NCBI RefSeq assembly: GCF_001956045.1
Contig: NZ_MRTH01000015.1
Location: forward strand, 1 to 64,000
Length of the DNA: 64,000 nt
Source: Paenibacillus sp. FSL H7-0331
GTDB lineage: Bacteria; Bacillota; Bacilli; Paenibacillales; NBRC-103111
Reading direction: 5' to 3'
Positions 45,821 to 54,768 of this stretch are shown here, piece after piece. Each line of letters opens with the position of its first letter. The first letter of the stretch is position 1. The notes beneath the pieces were generated by a model that did not search any database, was not told the DNA's origin, and saw only the letters and a list, made by a program, of their open reading frames with translations. The translations under genes and the position numbers were made by a program.

Positions 45821-46255
45821 TTATATCACCAATGCAGCTCTCAAAATAGCGCCATATTCCAAATAACCTTTTAGACAGGTTAACATGTATACCCAGCCTT
45901 CTTTATTGCCCAACAATTTGCTTATGAGTTCATCATCATTCTCTTTAAAGCCTACTTCATTAATCTCAATAAGGGAACTCTTAGAGTCAAGCTCTTTCAG
46001 CGTAATCGTAACCACATTCCCATCCCCGGTTGTTCCCCACTGGAACACGATTTTCTTATTTTCTTCGAGCTCCAATATTTTAATATCCACTTGTGCATTG
46101 TATTCCATATATCTCAAAGTAATCGTTTTGCCTTGTTCCCATTGATCCGAGCCTGTGAACCAATAGTTTGCCATTTGTACAGGATACACAAAAGCTTCGA
46201 ATACGTCCTTTACAGACTTTGATATTTTCATTTTTGTATTGACCTCTAGGTTCAT
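45821..46255 (-). CDS. SRPBCC (AHSA1-like) ligand-binding domain protein
   Basis: 144-residue START-like helix-grip protein (VKDVFEAFVYPVQMANYWF; WEQGKTITLRYMEYN; GWVYMLTCLKGYLEYG C-terminal helix). AGGAG lies ten nt before the ATG. Members bind hydrophobic ligands or act as Hsp90 activator-like domains; function here is unknown. Confidence 0.85.
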   Translation of the reverse strand: MNLEVNTKMKISKSVKDVFEAFVYPVQMANYWFTGSDQWEQGKTITLRYMEYNAQVDIKILELEENKKIVFQWGTTGDGNVVTITLKELDSKSSLIEINEVGFKENDDELISKLLGNKEGWVYMLTCLKGYLEYGAILRAALVI

Positions 46256-46443
46256 ATGAAATCAACTCCTATTGAGTTTTCCGAAACTGCCATCATCATA
46301 TCGTATCCACTTGAAACCTGCAAACGCATGTCTGCTTTATTTATAGTGGAAATAAATCTTTCATTTTATTCCAATTGTCCTCATCGCTTCTGCCCAATCC
46401 ATGTTATGATGGAAAAAGAAACCATATCTAAGGGAGGGCTATT

Positions 46444-47403
46444 ATGACAGAACATCTGTTACCTCGTTCCAAACCTGAAGATCAGAATATCATTCCACAG
46501 GCCATTGAACAATTCATTATCGCCATTGAAGCTGCCGGATTGAATATGCACAGCTTTATGCTCCTTCGTCATGGGTACGTAGTATCCGAAAAGTGGTGGC
46601 CAACGCATCATCCGGACGAACCGCATGCTTTATTTTCAATTAGTAAAAGCTTCTGTTCAACAGCTATCGGTATGTTGGTTGATGATGGTCTGCTATCCAT
46701 CGAGGAACCGGTACTGCAATATTTCCCTGATCATATGACACCGGAAATTGAGTCCAACATGAGCTCCTTACTGATCCGACATCTGCTTACAATGACTTCT
46801 GGCCATTCAGAAGATCCTACAAACCTCATACGGAATACACAAGATGGTGATTGGGTAAAAGCTTTCTTCGAAACACCCATTGAAGAAGCTCCAGGTTCAC
46901 GATTCGTCTATAACAGTGGCGCTACTTACCTACTGTCCGCGATCGTGCAGAAGGTAACCGGACAAACGCTTCTCGACTATCTACGGCCCAGACTTTTTCA
47001 ACCTCTTGGAATCGAAAATGTAACTTGGGAATCATGTCCTATGGGAATTAGCTGTGGCGGCTGGGGTCTTAATCTTACGACAGAGGACATCGCGAAATTT
47101 GGACAGTTATACTTACGTAAAGGAGTTTGGGACGGCAAACGCCTCGTATCGGAGGACTGGATTGAGAAGGCGACTTCTGTTCATATATCAACTGCTGCTA
47201 TGGATGGTATAGACAAGCAGCAGGGTTATGGGTATCAGTTTTGGCGCTGCCAGTTTGGCGGGTTTTGTGGAAGAGGTGCAAACGGTCAATTTTGTATCAT
47301 AATGCCCAAGCAGGATGTGGTCATTGCGATTACCTCGGACGAGAAAAGAATGCAGGCGTTACTGGATATCGTATGGGAGAAGCTTCTTCCAGCAATAGAG
47401 TGA
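46444..47403 (+). CDS. Serine hydrolase of the beta-lactamase/PBP-C family
   Basis: 319 residues. Catalytic Ser and Lys in SISKSF near residue 69, Tyr in YNSGATY near 155, and a GYQFWRCQFGGFCGRGANGQ segment near 265 replacing the KTG box. No signal peptide is seen, so it is probably cytoplasmic, an esterase or amidase, not a resistance lactamase. GGGAGGG lies before the ATG; a strong terminator follows. Confidence 0.88.
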   Translation: MTEHLLPRSKPEDQNIIPQAIEQFIIAIEAAGLNMHSFMLLRHGYVVSEKWWPTHHPDEPHALFSISKSFCSTAIGMLVDDGLLSIEEPVLQYFPDHMTPEIESNMSSLLIRHLLTMTSGHSEDPTNLIRNTQDGDWVKAFFETPIEEAPGSRFVYNSGATYLLSAIVQKVTGQTLLDYLRPRLFQPLGIENVTWESCPMGISCGGWGLNLTTEDIAKFGQLYLRKGVWDGKRLVSEDWIEKATSVHISTAAMDGIDKQQGYGYQFWRCQFGGFCGRGANGQFCIIMPKQDVVIAITSDEKRMQALLDIVWEKLLPAIE

Positions 47404-47498
47404 TCAATCGAATATTGGAGTTTTCCCTTCCTTAACTATCGTACAGAATCCTGGGCATACTCTATTAAATAATAGGGCTGAGAAGTATGGTAAAGCTT

Positions 47499-47539
47499 GC
47501 TCTAGATCCTTGTAAGACAAGGGTTTAGAGCATTTTTTT
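47499..47539 (+). terminator. Terminator of the serine hydrolase
   Basis: GCTCTA/TAGAGC and CCTTGT/ACAAGG arms followed by seven T. The rest of 47404-47654 is without visible features. Confidence 0.9.
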
Positions 47540-47654
47540 GACAACAAATACTTTTTATTTTCAATGTATCGCAGCAGAACTTATTCTGCAACCTTTCACT
47601 ATGTATAGCAAAGCAAATAGGCAACCAAGTTCATTGGCTGCCCACTAACCACAT

Positions 47655-48044
47655 TCATATATTCACATTATAATTTAACTGAAGTTCATCGCCTGGATAA
47701 CCTCTGATCCCCCAATTCGATTTAGGAGTCTCAAAAATTGTAATTTCTAAATCCTGCGCAGTGATATTTAATTTGTTATGAAAATTTTCAAAAAGCAACC
47801 GAATTAATTGTTTTTTGGAATCCACTGAACGTCCTTCAAAAATACTTATTTCAATAATGGTATAGGCTTCAGTTCGTCCAGCGGCATAATAAAAATCATC
47901 TTTAGCCATTGGAAAGAAACGATGAAACCTCTTATCCATTGGAAATTTAAAAGCTTCAACAACACAAAGATGAATAATATCCGAAACCCTTTCCTTAATG
48001 GGGTTCAGATTTTCCTTAATGCCAAAGATCTTCACTTGAGCCAT
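47655..48044 (-). CDS. Tautomerase-family protein
   Basis: 129 residues from the start MAQVKIFGI at 48044 (an ATG three codons upstream is also possible). The body FPMDKRFHRFFPMAKDDFYY, TIIEISIFEGRSVDSKKQLI and IFETPKSNWGIRGYPGDEL is the tautomerase-2 pattern. The catalytic N-terminal Pro of the superfamily is Ala here, so activity may be lost or altered. Monocistronic. Confidence 0.75.
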   Translation of the reverse strand: MAQVKIFGIKENLNPIKERVSDIIHLCVVEAFKFPMDKRFHRFFPMAKDDFYYAAGRTEAYTIIEISIFEGRSVDSKKQLIRLLFENFHNKLNITAQDLEITIFETPKSNWGIRGYPGDELQLNYNVNI

Positions 48045-48184
48045 GCTCCTCATCTCACCTTTCTCATCTCAACTATTCTCGATAAATTACTTCCATTATC
48101 CACCATATTATAACATGTCTTTCGGGAATATAGCACTCCCTTGAAAAATTATCTAAATGAATTAACAAGAACCTCTTTAAGGCA

Positions 48185-49990
48185 CTAGAGAAATCCGGCA
48201 TCCATTGCTTTCTTGGCCGCTTCTTCCCGATTACGTACGCCCAGTTTCATATAGGCGGTTGAGGCGTAATTCCTGACGGTGCCGTCAGATAAATATAACT
48301 TTGAGGCGATAGTTTTGTAACGTAAACCCTTGGATACGAGCTGCAAAATTTCTAATTCACGAGGCGTTAGTCCATATTCATCCGTTGTGTTCGTATTGGG
48401 TAAGCTGCTCTCCTGTTTGTCTAGTTGAATTTTCTCAAACAATTTCTGTGACATATCCTGATCTATGAGAGTGCCCCCACGATACACAAGACGAATCGTT
48501 TCTACAAGCTCACGTGGCTCCATAGATTTCAATAAGTACCCATCCGCCCCACTTCTCAGCACCTCTAGGGCTTGCTCCGTATCTTGAAACGTGGTCAGAA
48601 TGAGAATACGAATGTTCGGCCACCTTTGCTTCATAATTTTCGATGCAGTCATACCATCCATATTGGGCATGTCCAAGTCCATGATCACCAGCTGCGGCTG
48701 GACCTGCTCACAAATTTCAATGGCCTGCTCCCCATCCTCAGCCAAGCCCACCACTTGCAAATCTTTGTGTCTTTCGATCAGGGTACGAAGACTCTCACGT
48801 ATGAAGGATTGATCGTCAACGAGCAGCAAGCGAATAATTTCTTCTGGCAGCTCCGCTTGCTTGGGCAGTGTGCAAACAACAACAGTTCCTTCACTGGGCT
48901 CAGAGTAAACAGAGACATGTCCCTGCAGATTGATGGCTCGTTCTTTCATTGCGTTCAGGCCGAAGCCTTCCTGCCATTTCTGCATTCCTGTACCGTTATC
49001 CTTTATTTCGAGTCTCGTTTGCCATTGCTCAAATTGCACAGAAACATTAATTTCCGTGGAATGACCATGACGTACCGCATTAGTTAATGATTCCTGAAGA
49101 CAGCGATAAAAGGTCAGCTTGGCCTGCTTGGGTAACTGGTATTCCGCGCCATAGGTTCGAAAATGAACCTGCACTTTGGTATTCGCTTGAAATTCATCGG
49201 CCAAATTCTGCAAAGATTGCAGCAGCGATAGCTTTTCTTGCGGTGATTCCATCTTATGTAAGTAGCCTCTGACTTCCTCTATACTTTTGCGAGCCAATAG
49301 CAATAGAGGATCGAGTCCTTTCTCCTGCGCCTTTTCCGAAAGCTGAGGTCGCATTGTTTCCAATCCCATAATGATAGAGGTATAGGAATGTCCGATCGTA
49401 TCGTGCAGCTCTTTGGAAAGCCGGTTACGTTCTTCAGCCAATGTGATACGTTCGATTTGAGATAAATATTGTTCCAGGACGGCATTTTGCCCGCGGATGA
49501 TCTCATTTTGCTTATGATTAACGACCAGCAGATGAAAGGTAAATCCGAGCGTGTAAGCCAGCCCGATGTGAATGATCATGATTAAGTAGTTATTCTGATG
49601 AGACAGCAGATTAATAAGTAAGGGTATGAGGACGATGGAAATAGGCCCCGACCAACGATAGGAAAGATGTGCACTATTGGCAGCGATCAGAAAAGCATAT
49701 GTCAAAAACGACAAATAGGCTTCTGGAAATAAATATCCCAAAAACAAGCACAGCCCCCCGGAAAAAACAATTTCCGTTAGCAGATAGTACTTATAGTTAA
49801 GAAGCAAGCACAGCCAAGGTACGGAAAATGCAACAAGCTGCCAAATACCCATACCCCATAGCGGCATCGGTATTTGATCCTGGAATTGAATCGTTGTGAG
49901 AAAGAGCGATACACTACTAATAATTCGAATCAGGAACATGATCCAATCATACCAGAACCATTGTTTAACCATGTCGTACAAGTCAATCAA
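48185..49990 (-). CDS. Membrane histidine kinase fused to LuxR/NarL-type response regulator
   Basis: 601 residues. About six membrane helices (10-165); HisKA_3 H-box LAEERNRLSKELHDTIGHSY near 185-205; HATPase with DNGTGMQKWQEGFGLNAMKERA near 340-362. Then, without a stop, a receiver (LLLVDDQSFIRESL from about 390; Asp in VIMDLDMPNMDG) and a LuxR HTH (LTPRELEILQLVSKGLRYKTIASKLYLSDGTVRNYASTAYMKLG, 535-580). In most Firmicutes these are two genes. The joint LPEEIIRLLLVDD lies at about 48830-48860. The TTG at 49990 is crowded by its ribosome site; starts at downstream TTG or ATG codons are possible. The upstream gene encodes a separate sensor membrane protein. The DNA-binding domain would stay tethered at the membrane. 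Confidence 0.88.
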   Translation of the reverse strand: MIDLYDMVKQWFWYDWIMFLIRIISSVSLFLTTIQFQDQIPMPLWGMGIWQLVAFSVPWLCLLLNYKYYLLTEIVFSGGLCLFLGYLFPEAYLSFLTYAFLIAANSAHLSYRWSGPISIVLIPLLINLLSHQNNYLIMIIHIGLAYTLGFTFHLLVVNHKQNEIIRGQNAVLEQYLSQIERITLAEERNRLSKELHDTIGHSYTSIIMGLETMRPQLSEKAQEKGLDPLLLLARKSIEEVRGYLHKMESPQEKLSLLQSLQNLADEFQANTKVQVHFRTYGAEYQLPKQAKLTFYRCLQESLTNAVRHGHSTEINVSVQFEQWQTRLEIKDNGTGMQKWQEGFGLNAMKERAINLQGHVSVYSEPSEGTVVVCTLPKQAELPEEIIRLLLVDDQSFIRESLRTLIERHKDLQVVGLAEDGEQAIEICEQVQPQLVIMDLDMPNMDGMTASKIMKQRWPNIRILILTTFQDTEQALEVLRSGADGYLLKSMEPRELVETIRLVYRGGTLIDQDMSQKLFEKIQLDKQESSLPNTNTTDEYGLTPRELEILQLVSKGLRYKTIASKLYLSDGTVRNYASTAYMKLGVRNREEAAKKAMDAGFL

Positions 49991-50042
49991 CTCCCTAACA
50001 AACCTTCTGTTTCACTTCATATCGCTATCTAATTAGGAAGTC

Positions 50043-50630
50043 CTACCGGATTAACCTGTTAATCATATGACGCGTGTAACCCCCTACCATTCGAACCAGA
50101 CCATTTCCCAGCCAAGCACCTACAATAGCAAGAACGAATCCCCCAGCCATCGTATAAAGGGATTTGGTGAATGTATCGATAGGCATCCCCATCAACTGGA
50201 TATCGACAATCTGGAATAGAACCGGGGTCAGGATGAATAGGGCAGGAGCCACATAGACAAATACGGCACTAATTAGAGCAATAAGTCCAATAATAAACTT
50301 CAGCATTAACCAAGAGATAGCGCTCCAGTTCCGATGATCGAGCAGCTCATCTTTAGCCTGTGCCCACAAGGTACCCTCTATGCGTGGTTTCTCTGGATAA
50401 GGCTCCACCGTGATATCAGCATAAAGCTTGGTTTGAATACGCTCGTATTGTACAAATGTTTGTGTCGTGCGCATCACATAAGAGAGTATCGGAACCCCTA
50501 TTAATGTAAAGCACAAGCTTAAACCCAGTATAAGACCAACCAAATAAAAACAAAAGTAAAACAATCCCGTTATAAATGTTAGAAACAAAAAGTACATATT
50601 GTGCATATTACTCACGAATCGTTTGTGCAT
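50043..50630 (-). CDS. Putative-sensor membrane protein (PF13796-like)
   Basis: 195 residues from the ATG at 50630, chosen because GGGAGGG is eight nt upstream; an ATG at 50672 is in frame but has no site. Four helices flank a cytoplasmic or external loop with TTQTFVQYERIQTKLYADIT. In many bacteria this domain is fused to the N-terminus of NarL-type kinases; here it is a separate gene 53 bp upstream of the fused kinase-regulator, so it is probably its signal input. Signal unknown. Confidence 0.78.
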   Translation of the reverse strand: MHKRFVSNMHNMYFLFLTFITGLFYFCFYLVGLILGLSLCFTLIGVPILSYVMRTTQTFVQYERIQTKLYADITVEPYPEKPRIEGTLWAQAKDELLDHRNWSAISWLMLKFIIGLIALISAVFVYVAPALFILTPVLFQIVDIQLMGMPIDTFTKSLYTMAGGFVLAIVGAWLGNGLVRMVGGYTRHMINRLIR

Positions 50631-50846
50631 GTTCATTTCCCTCCCAGGTTGTTTTGAGACTCTTATAGTCATCCACAGTCTAATCCTCCCTACGTCATAT
50701 AGACCAGTGCCTAAATGTCATATGACATGGAAACCAGCCCATTTCAGCGCAGGATGCAAAGATATGACAGAAGGTAACTTGTTAAAATGACAACCTGTTT
50801 GGGATACTCATGAGACCAGCAACTAACCTATAAGGAGAAATGAACC

Positions 50847-51029
50847 ATGTTAATTATGACTCGCAGCCTCAGTCTCACTGCTCTATTATTATCATCAACT
50901 GTTTGTACAGCATTGCCTTCAAATTCAGCAGCACCTAACGAAACCGCATCTCAGACAAATACTAAGACAAGCTCGAAGGGCCCACAGGATTCACAAGAGA
51001 TTGAAGGTACGCAGATCCTGTATAGATAA
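50847..51029 (+). CDS. Small secreted peptide, 60 residues
   Basis: ATG at 50847 with AAGGAG nine nt upstream. Residues 1-28 look like a signal peptide (MLIMTRSLSLTALLLSST, cleavage after an Ala), and the rest is short, polar and Ser/Thr/Gln-rich. No family recognised. It is divergent from the sensor/kinase unit and could be its target or ligand; this is speculation. It might also be the start of a truncated gene. Confidence 0.45.
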   Translation: MLIMTRSLSLTALLLSSTVCTALPSNSAAPNETASQTNTKTSSKGPQDSQEIEGTQILYR

Positions 51030-51113
51030 AAATTCCGTATTTCCCCACTCTATGAACAATTAGAGCAACTCCATAAGGAACTCCTCCACGTTAGCGCGTA
51101 CTTCGTTGCGGCA

Positions 51114-51236
51114 TTAGTCGCTCTGCCATAATCTTGCGAATCCCAACAACCTGGAATCGTACCATGTCATTGGAAAATAGGTAGTATCCTTGTACACAAA
51201 TAGCGGATATTGATCAAGACGGCTCCTACGGCTATC
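51114..51236 (-). pseudogene. Remnant of a YFPMTW-domain protein
   Basis: One minus-strand frame of about 40 codons reads DQYPLFVYKDTTYFPMTWYD then SRLLGFARLWQSD and a stop. The YPLxxYKxxTYFPMTW pattern resembles the short repeat found in extracytoplasmic Paenibacillus proteins. No start or flanking domain is left. The rest of 51030-51310 holds nothing I can name. Confidence 0.35.
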
Positions 51237-51310
51237 AACCTTCTCCCCCTATCACCTTATCACCTCTCCATACTCGTTCCAACCGCCCGCGGCAGCACTT
51301 GGGTATCGAA

Positions 51311-52234
51311 TCAGTCGACCTTGTAGATCTGGACCATTTTCATAATATGACCTTGCAGCTCGGCAATTAATTCGGGAGGCTCTATCAGCTTGACATAGCT
51401 GCTGTAGCTAAGAATGTTCTGAACCGCTTTTTCCGTGGAGGAATAATGTGCCGTTACTGATATCGTACCGTCCGGGTTATCTATGATCTGGTCATAACCA
51501 TATTCATCCCGTACTCTCGTCTTGACCTCTGGATTAAAACATAGAACCGCTCGCACCTTGGAAAAATTAGCATGGCTCATGAACTGCTGTTCAACATCCT
51601 GCAGCGTATAAGTACGCCGAACGAAGGTCTCAGGCAAGCTTCGCAGTCTGAGCATACGGGAAAGCCTGAACACACGCATAGCAGATCGAGTGAGGCAGTA
51701 GCCATACAAATACCAAACATATCCTTTGAGAAACAATCCCATCGGTTCGATCGTTCTTTCTGTTTCCGTTCCCTTGCTATCTAAATAGTCAAACCGGATG
51801 ATATGCAGCTCTTTAATAGCCTGACGAAGAGGGGCGATTTTCACCTTGTCATTGGGGGTTGGGGTGAAATCGAGATCCACATGAACCATATTGGCGGCAT
51901 TCGATGGAGTCGGCATCAAGACATTGATTCTCTCCAAAAGCCCATCGATGTCCGAGCTGTCGGTAGCAGAGCGTGCTCCTTTCAATGCCGAACAAATAGA
52001 CGAAAAGTCATCGAGGGTTAAGACTTGTTTATCTATACGATATCCGGACATAATCTCATACCCTCCGTCCGAACCGGGAAATGAAACAATCGGGATTCCA
52101 GCCTGATTAATAGATTCCATATCCCGATAGATCGTACGCAGAGAAACTTCAAAGCGCTCGGCCAGTTCAGTTGCGTTGACACGGGGCTGATTAAGTAAAG
52201 TCATCGTAATGGCAAGCAACCGATCCAGTTTCAC
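51311..52234 (-). CDS. WYL-domain transcriptional regulator (YafY-like)
   Basis: 307 residues from the GTG at 52234, which has AAGGAGG eight nt upstream and gives the canonical VKLDRLLAITMTLLNQPRV N-terminus; a GTG at 52267 lacks a site. HTH_11 domain (residues 1-60, VNATELAERFEVSLRTIYRDMESI), then a WYL domain with LRQAIKELHIIRFDYLDSKG, a KGYVWYLYGYC core near 195 and a C-terminal extension. Lies 102 bp downstream of the epoxide hydrolase gene; likely represses it through the palindrome at 53569-53592. Confidence 0.87.
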   Translation of the reverse strand: MKLDRLLAITMTLLNQPRVNATELAERFEVSLRTIYRDMESINQAGIPIVSFPGSDGGYEIMSGYRIDKQVLTLDDFSSICSALKGARSATDSSDIDGLLERINVLMPTPSNAANMVHVDLDFTPTPNDKVKIAPLRQAIKELHIIRFDYLDSKGTETERTIEPMGLFLKGYVWYLYGYCLTRSAMRVFRLSRMLRLRSLPETFVRRTYTLQDVEQQFMSHANFSKVRAVLCFNPEVKTRVRDEYGYDQIIDNPDGTISVTAHYSSTEKAVQNILSYSSYVKLIEPPELIAELQGHIMKMVQIYKVD

Positions 52235-52335
52235 TTGAAGCTCCTCCTTGCCGAGTTTAATGGTCACACTTGCAGATTCTTATTATTTTCTACACCTAAT
52301 CGTCTATAACCTTCTTATACAAGGAAGTCATGTTA

Positions 52336-53502
52336 TTATCTGAAGCGACGGAAAAAGCTTTGCAGGTCGGGTGCCAAAAGATCCGGCGCATCCATGGCGG
52401 CAAAATGCGTGCCACGCTCAAACTCCGACCAATGTACAATATTAGTGTTATCGCGCTCTGCAAAACGCTTCATCGATTTGAAGTCGTAGCCAAATACAGC
52501 AACCCCGGTCTCGGTCGTATTAGGGCCTTGCACAACCTGTTCGCTGTTATGTGCATTTTCATAGTAGAGGCGAGTGGAGGATTCCGCCGTATTGGTCAGC
52601 CAATACAGCATTACATTCGTCAGAAACGCGTCACGGTTAATGAAGTCCACATGATCGCCAAACCCATTGAACAACTCAGCGATCCAGGCGAGCTGGCCTG
52701 CAGGAGAGTCCGTCAGCCCATATGTCAATGTCTGCGGCCGGGTCTGCTGGATCGCATTGAAGCCTGCCCGTTCATGAAAGCTGGCCAGAAATTGAAGTCG
52801 GCTCTGATCGTCTGCGGACAGGTCTACCATCTCAGCGGGATCCCCTGATGGGAAGGAGAATAACTGCAGCACATGAATACCGAGCAGACCGTCAGGCTTC
52901 TGAATGCTCATCTCACGGGAAACGAGCGCACCGCAATCGCTGCCATGAGCACCATATTGTTCGTAACCGAGACGTTCCATCAACTTCGCCCATGCTCGGG
53001 CAATTCTAGTTATATTCCAACCGGCTTCGAGAGCGGCACCAGAGAAGCCAAATCCAGGCACAGAAGGGATGACGAGATGAAAGGCATCCGCCGGATCGCC
53101 GCCATGTGACCGTGGGTCCGCAAGCGGTCCAATCAGGTCCAAAAACTCCACAATCGAGCTTGGCCAACCGTGTGTGAGGATGAGCGGCATCGCATCAGGC
53201 TCCGGTGAACGGACATGCAGGAAATGCACATTGGCCCCATCTATCGTCGTTGTAAATTGTGGAAACTCATTCAAACGCGCTTCATGCTTGCGCCAATCAT
53301 ACTCATTGTTCCAATAAGCTGCCAGCTCCTTCACATACGGAAGCGACACGCCGTACTTCCATCCAGCGTCCTGCAAGGCTTCAGGCCAGCGAGTGCGGGA
53401 CAAGCGGTAGTGCAGTTCATCAAGATCAGCTTGTGGAATGGCGATGTGGAAAGGGCGAATCTCAGTGTCTACATGGTTTGATGTGTGGTTAATCGTTGTC
53501 AT
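52336..53502 (-). CDS. Epoxide hydrolase (alpha/beta hydrolase, EHN domain)
   Basis: 388 residues from the ATG at 53502 (GAGGAGG eight nt upstream; an upstream in-frame start at 53559 lacks a site). The N-terminal EHN domain IRPFHIAIPQADLDELHYRL is followed by oxyanion HGWP near 100, nucleophile Asp in GSDCGALVS near 180, and the C-terminal catalytic His in GTHFAAMDAPD near 365. Tyr residues in the cap would activate the epoxide. Cytoplasmic; hydrolyses an epoxide to a diol. Same strand as the WYL regulator downstream. Confidence 0.9.
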   Translation of the reverse strand: MTTINHTSNHVDTEIRPFHIAIPQADLDELHYRLSRTRWPEALQDAGWKYGVSLPYVKELAAYWNNEYDWRKHEARLNEFPQFTTTIDGANVHFLHVRSPEPDAMPLILTHGWPSSIVEFLDLIGPLADPRSHGGDPADAFHLVIPSVPGFGFSGAALEAGWNITRIARAWAKLMERLGYEQYGAHGSDCGALVSREMSIQKPDGLLGIHVLQLFSFPSGDPAEMVDLSADDQSRLQFLASFHERAGFNAIQQTRPQTLTYGLTDSPAGQLAWIAELFNGFGDHVDFINRDAFLTNVMLYWLTNTAESSTRLYYENAHNSEQVVQGPNTTETGVAVFGYDFKSMKRFAERDNTNIVHWSEFERGTHFAAMDAPDLLAPDLQSFFRRFR

Positions 53503-53568
53503 TAGAAGTGCCTCCTCGAATTTGGGGTCTCTGTGTTTCTTCTTTACACTTCTAATCATAAAGCAAGT

Positions 53569-53592
53569 ACCCTGACAGCATACTGTCAGGGT
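53569..53592. promoter_or_regulatory. Candidate operator of the epoxide hydrolase gene
   Basis: ACCCTGACAG and CTGTCAGGGT, a perfect 10-bp inverted repeat around CATA, lie 67 bp upstream of the ATG and next to a TATGAT -10-like element. The CTGTCAGGG type of palindrome fits a WYL-regulator site; no T-run follows, so it is not a terminator. Confidence 0.6.
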
Positions 53593-53672
53593 TACGAGGG
53601 GGCTTACAATTTATTTCGTTATACATATCTATTTCTAAAGAGTTTGGACCTCTCGCATTGTATGGCGGATTC

Positions 53673-54695
53673 TCATCCTTGTCCACCCTGGACATGATTC
53701 CATACATCCTGCAGCTTGGCAATTATCCGATTTTTGCCTCGCAATGGCGCGTACCCTAAACGCCGATTAATTCGAAGAATGGGCTCGTTCGTGGAGTCAT
53801 TGTCCGTACGGATATAAGCGGCATTACGCTGTTTGGCAAGCTCTATCGCTTTTATTTTCAGTCCTAGCGCGATTTTACGACCACGGTAAGCTCTACTCAC
53901 ACCGGTATACTCATGATACATTCCGTTGGTCAGCTGATTGTGCAATACATTGGATACACCCACATATTTATTACCTTTTATCGCAATAATGACTTGTTCC
54001 GGTGCATAGCCATCGACCTTCAAGTACCACTTACGCCATTCATCAATGGCTGGGACCTCACCTGTATACCCCGGTATATCCTGAAGTGTCTCCTTGTAGA
54101 GCTCGTACAGCCTCTGCTCGCTCCCCTCTTCAGCCTCATGGGCTAAAGTAGAGAACCGCACCCCTTCACACTCCAGTGCACGGAAAAGATCATGGTCATT
54201 CATACGCTCCAAGTCGACCTTCTCCATATCAAGCACGGACTGAAAAGAATGACGTTCGACTATAAACCCTCTACGTTCAGCAAATTGAAGCGATTCCGGA
54301 CTGTCATCCCAAATCTCCATTACAAGTAGGCTAGCTCCAAGCTGGATTCCCCAATTTGTCACATGGCGCAGGAGAAGCTGCCCCACACCTTGATTGCGGT
54401 GCTGTTTAGCTACGATCAGCGTGTTATTGAGATGGCCGGGCTCTGTCCAGGGTGCCCGCCAAACCCAAACAAAACCTACGATCACGCCCTGCTCTGTAAC
54501 CGCAACCTGACGTGCGCGATCATAACCTGCAAGCAGCCCGTTATCATCGATGTAGGTATGGCCTACTTCGTAAAGCTTGGCATCGTCTTCCTCAAGCCTC
54601 TCTGCCGTGATTGGTTCTGACCAGTATGTGTTTAATAGCTCTGCTAATTCTGCATAATCCTCCGGCAGCCTCAAGGGCCGCAGCGCAATGGACAT
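53673..54695 (-). CDS. Double GNAT-domain N-acetyltransferase
   Basis: 340 residues with two acetyl-CoA-binding GNAT units: the first at about 1-160 (QHRNQGVGQLLLRHV loop), the second at about 180-330 (AYRGRKIALGLKIKAIELAK; YIRTDNDSTNEPILRINRRLGY). The second carries the NxxxNxxMLxxNxxLGF-like end motif. GAGAGG precedes the ATG. Acceptor unknown; mycothiol-synthase-like tandem proteins share this layout. Confidence 0.88.
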   Translation of the reverse strand: MSIALRPLRLPEDYAELAELLNTYWSEPITAERLEEDDAKLYEVGHTYIDDNGLLAGYDRARQVAVTEQGVIVGFVWVWRAPWTEPGHLNNTLIVAKQHRNQGVGQLLLRHVTNWGIQLGASLLVMEIWDDSPESLQFAERRGFIVERHSFQSVLDMEKVDLERMNDHDLFRALECEGVRFSTLAHEAEEGSEQRLYELYKETLQDIPGYTGEVPAIDEWRKWYLKVDGYAPEQVIIAIKGNKYVGVSNVLHNQLTNGMYHEYTGVSRAYRGRKIALGLKIKAIELAKQRNAAYIRTDNDSTNEPILRINRRLGYAPLRGKNRIIAKLQDVWNHVQGGQG

Positions 54696-54768
54696 GGTGA
54701 TAACCTCTCTCCACTTTCAATTTATATCAAAAGTGTAGTTGTTCTTCCAGAATGTTACAACGGAGATT

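Noticed and set aside
46444..47403. True beta-lactamase resistance gene
   Set aside because: No signal peptide and no KTG box; the family is mostly esterases and peptidases.
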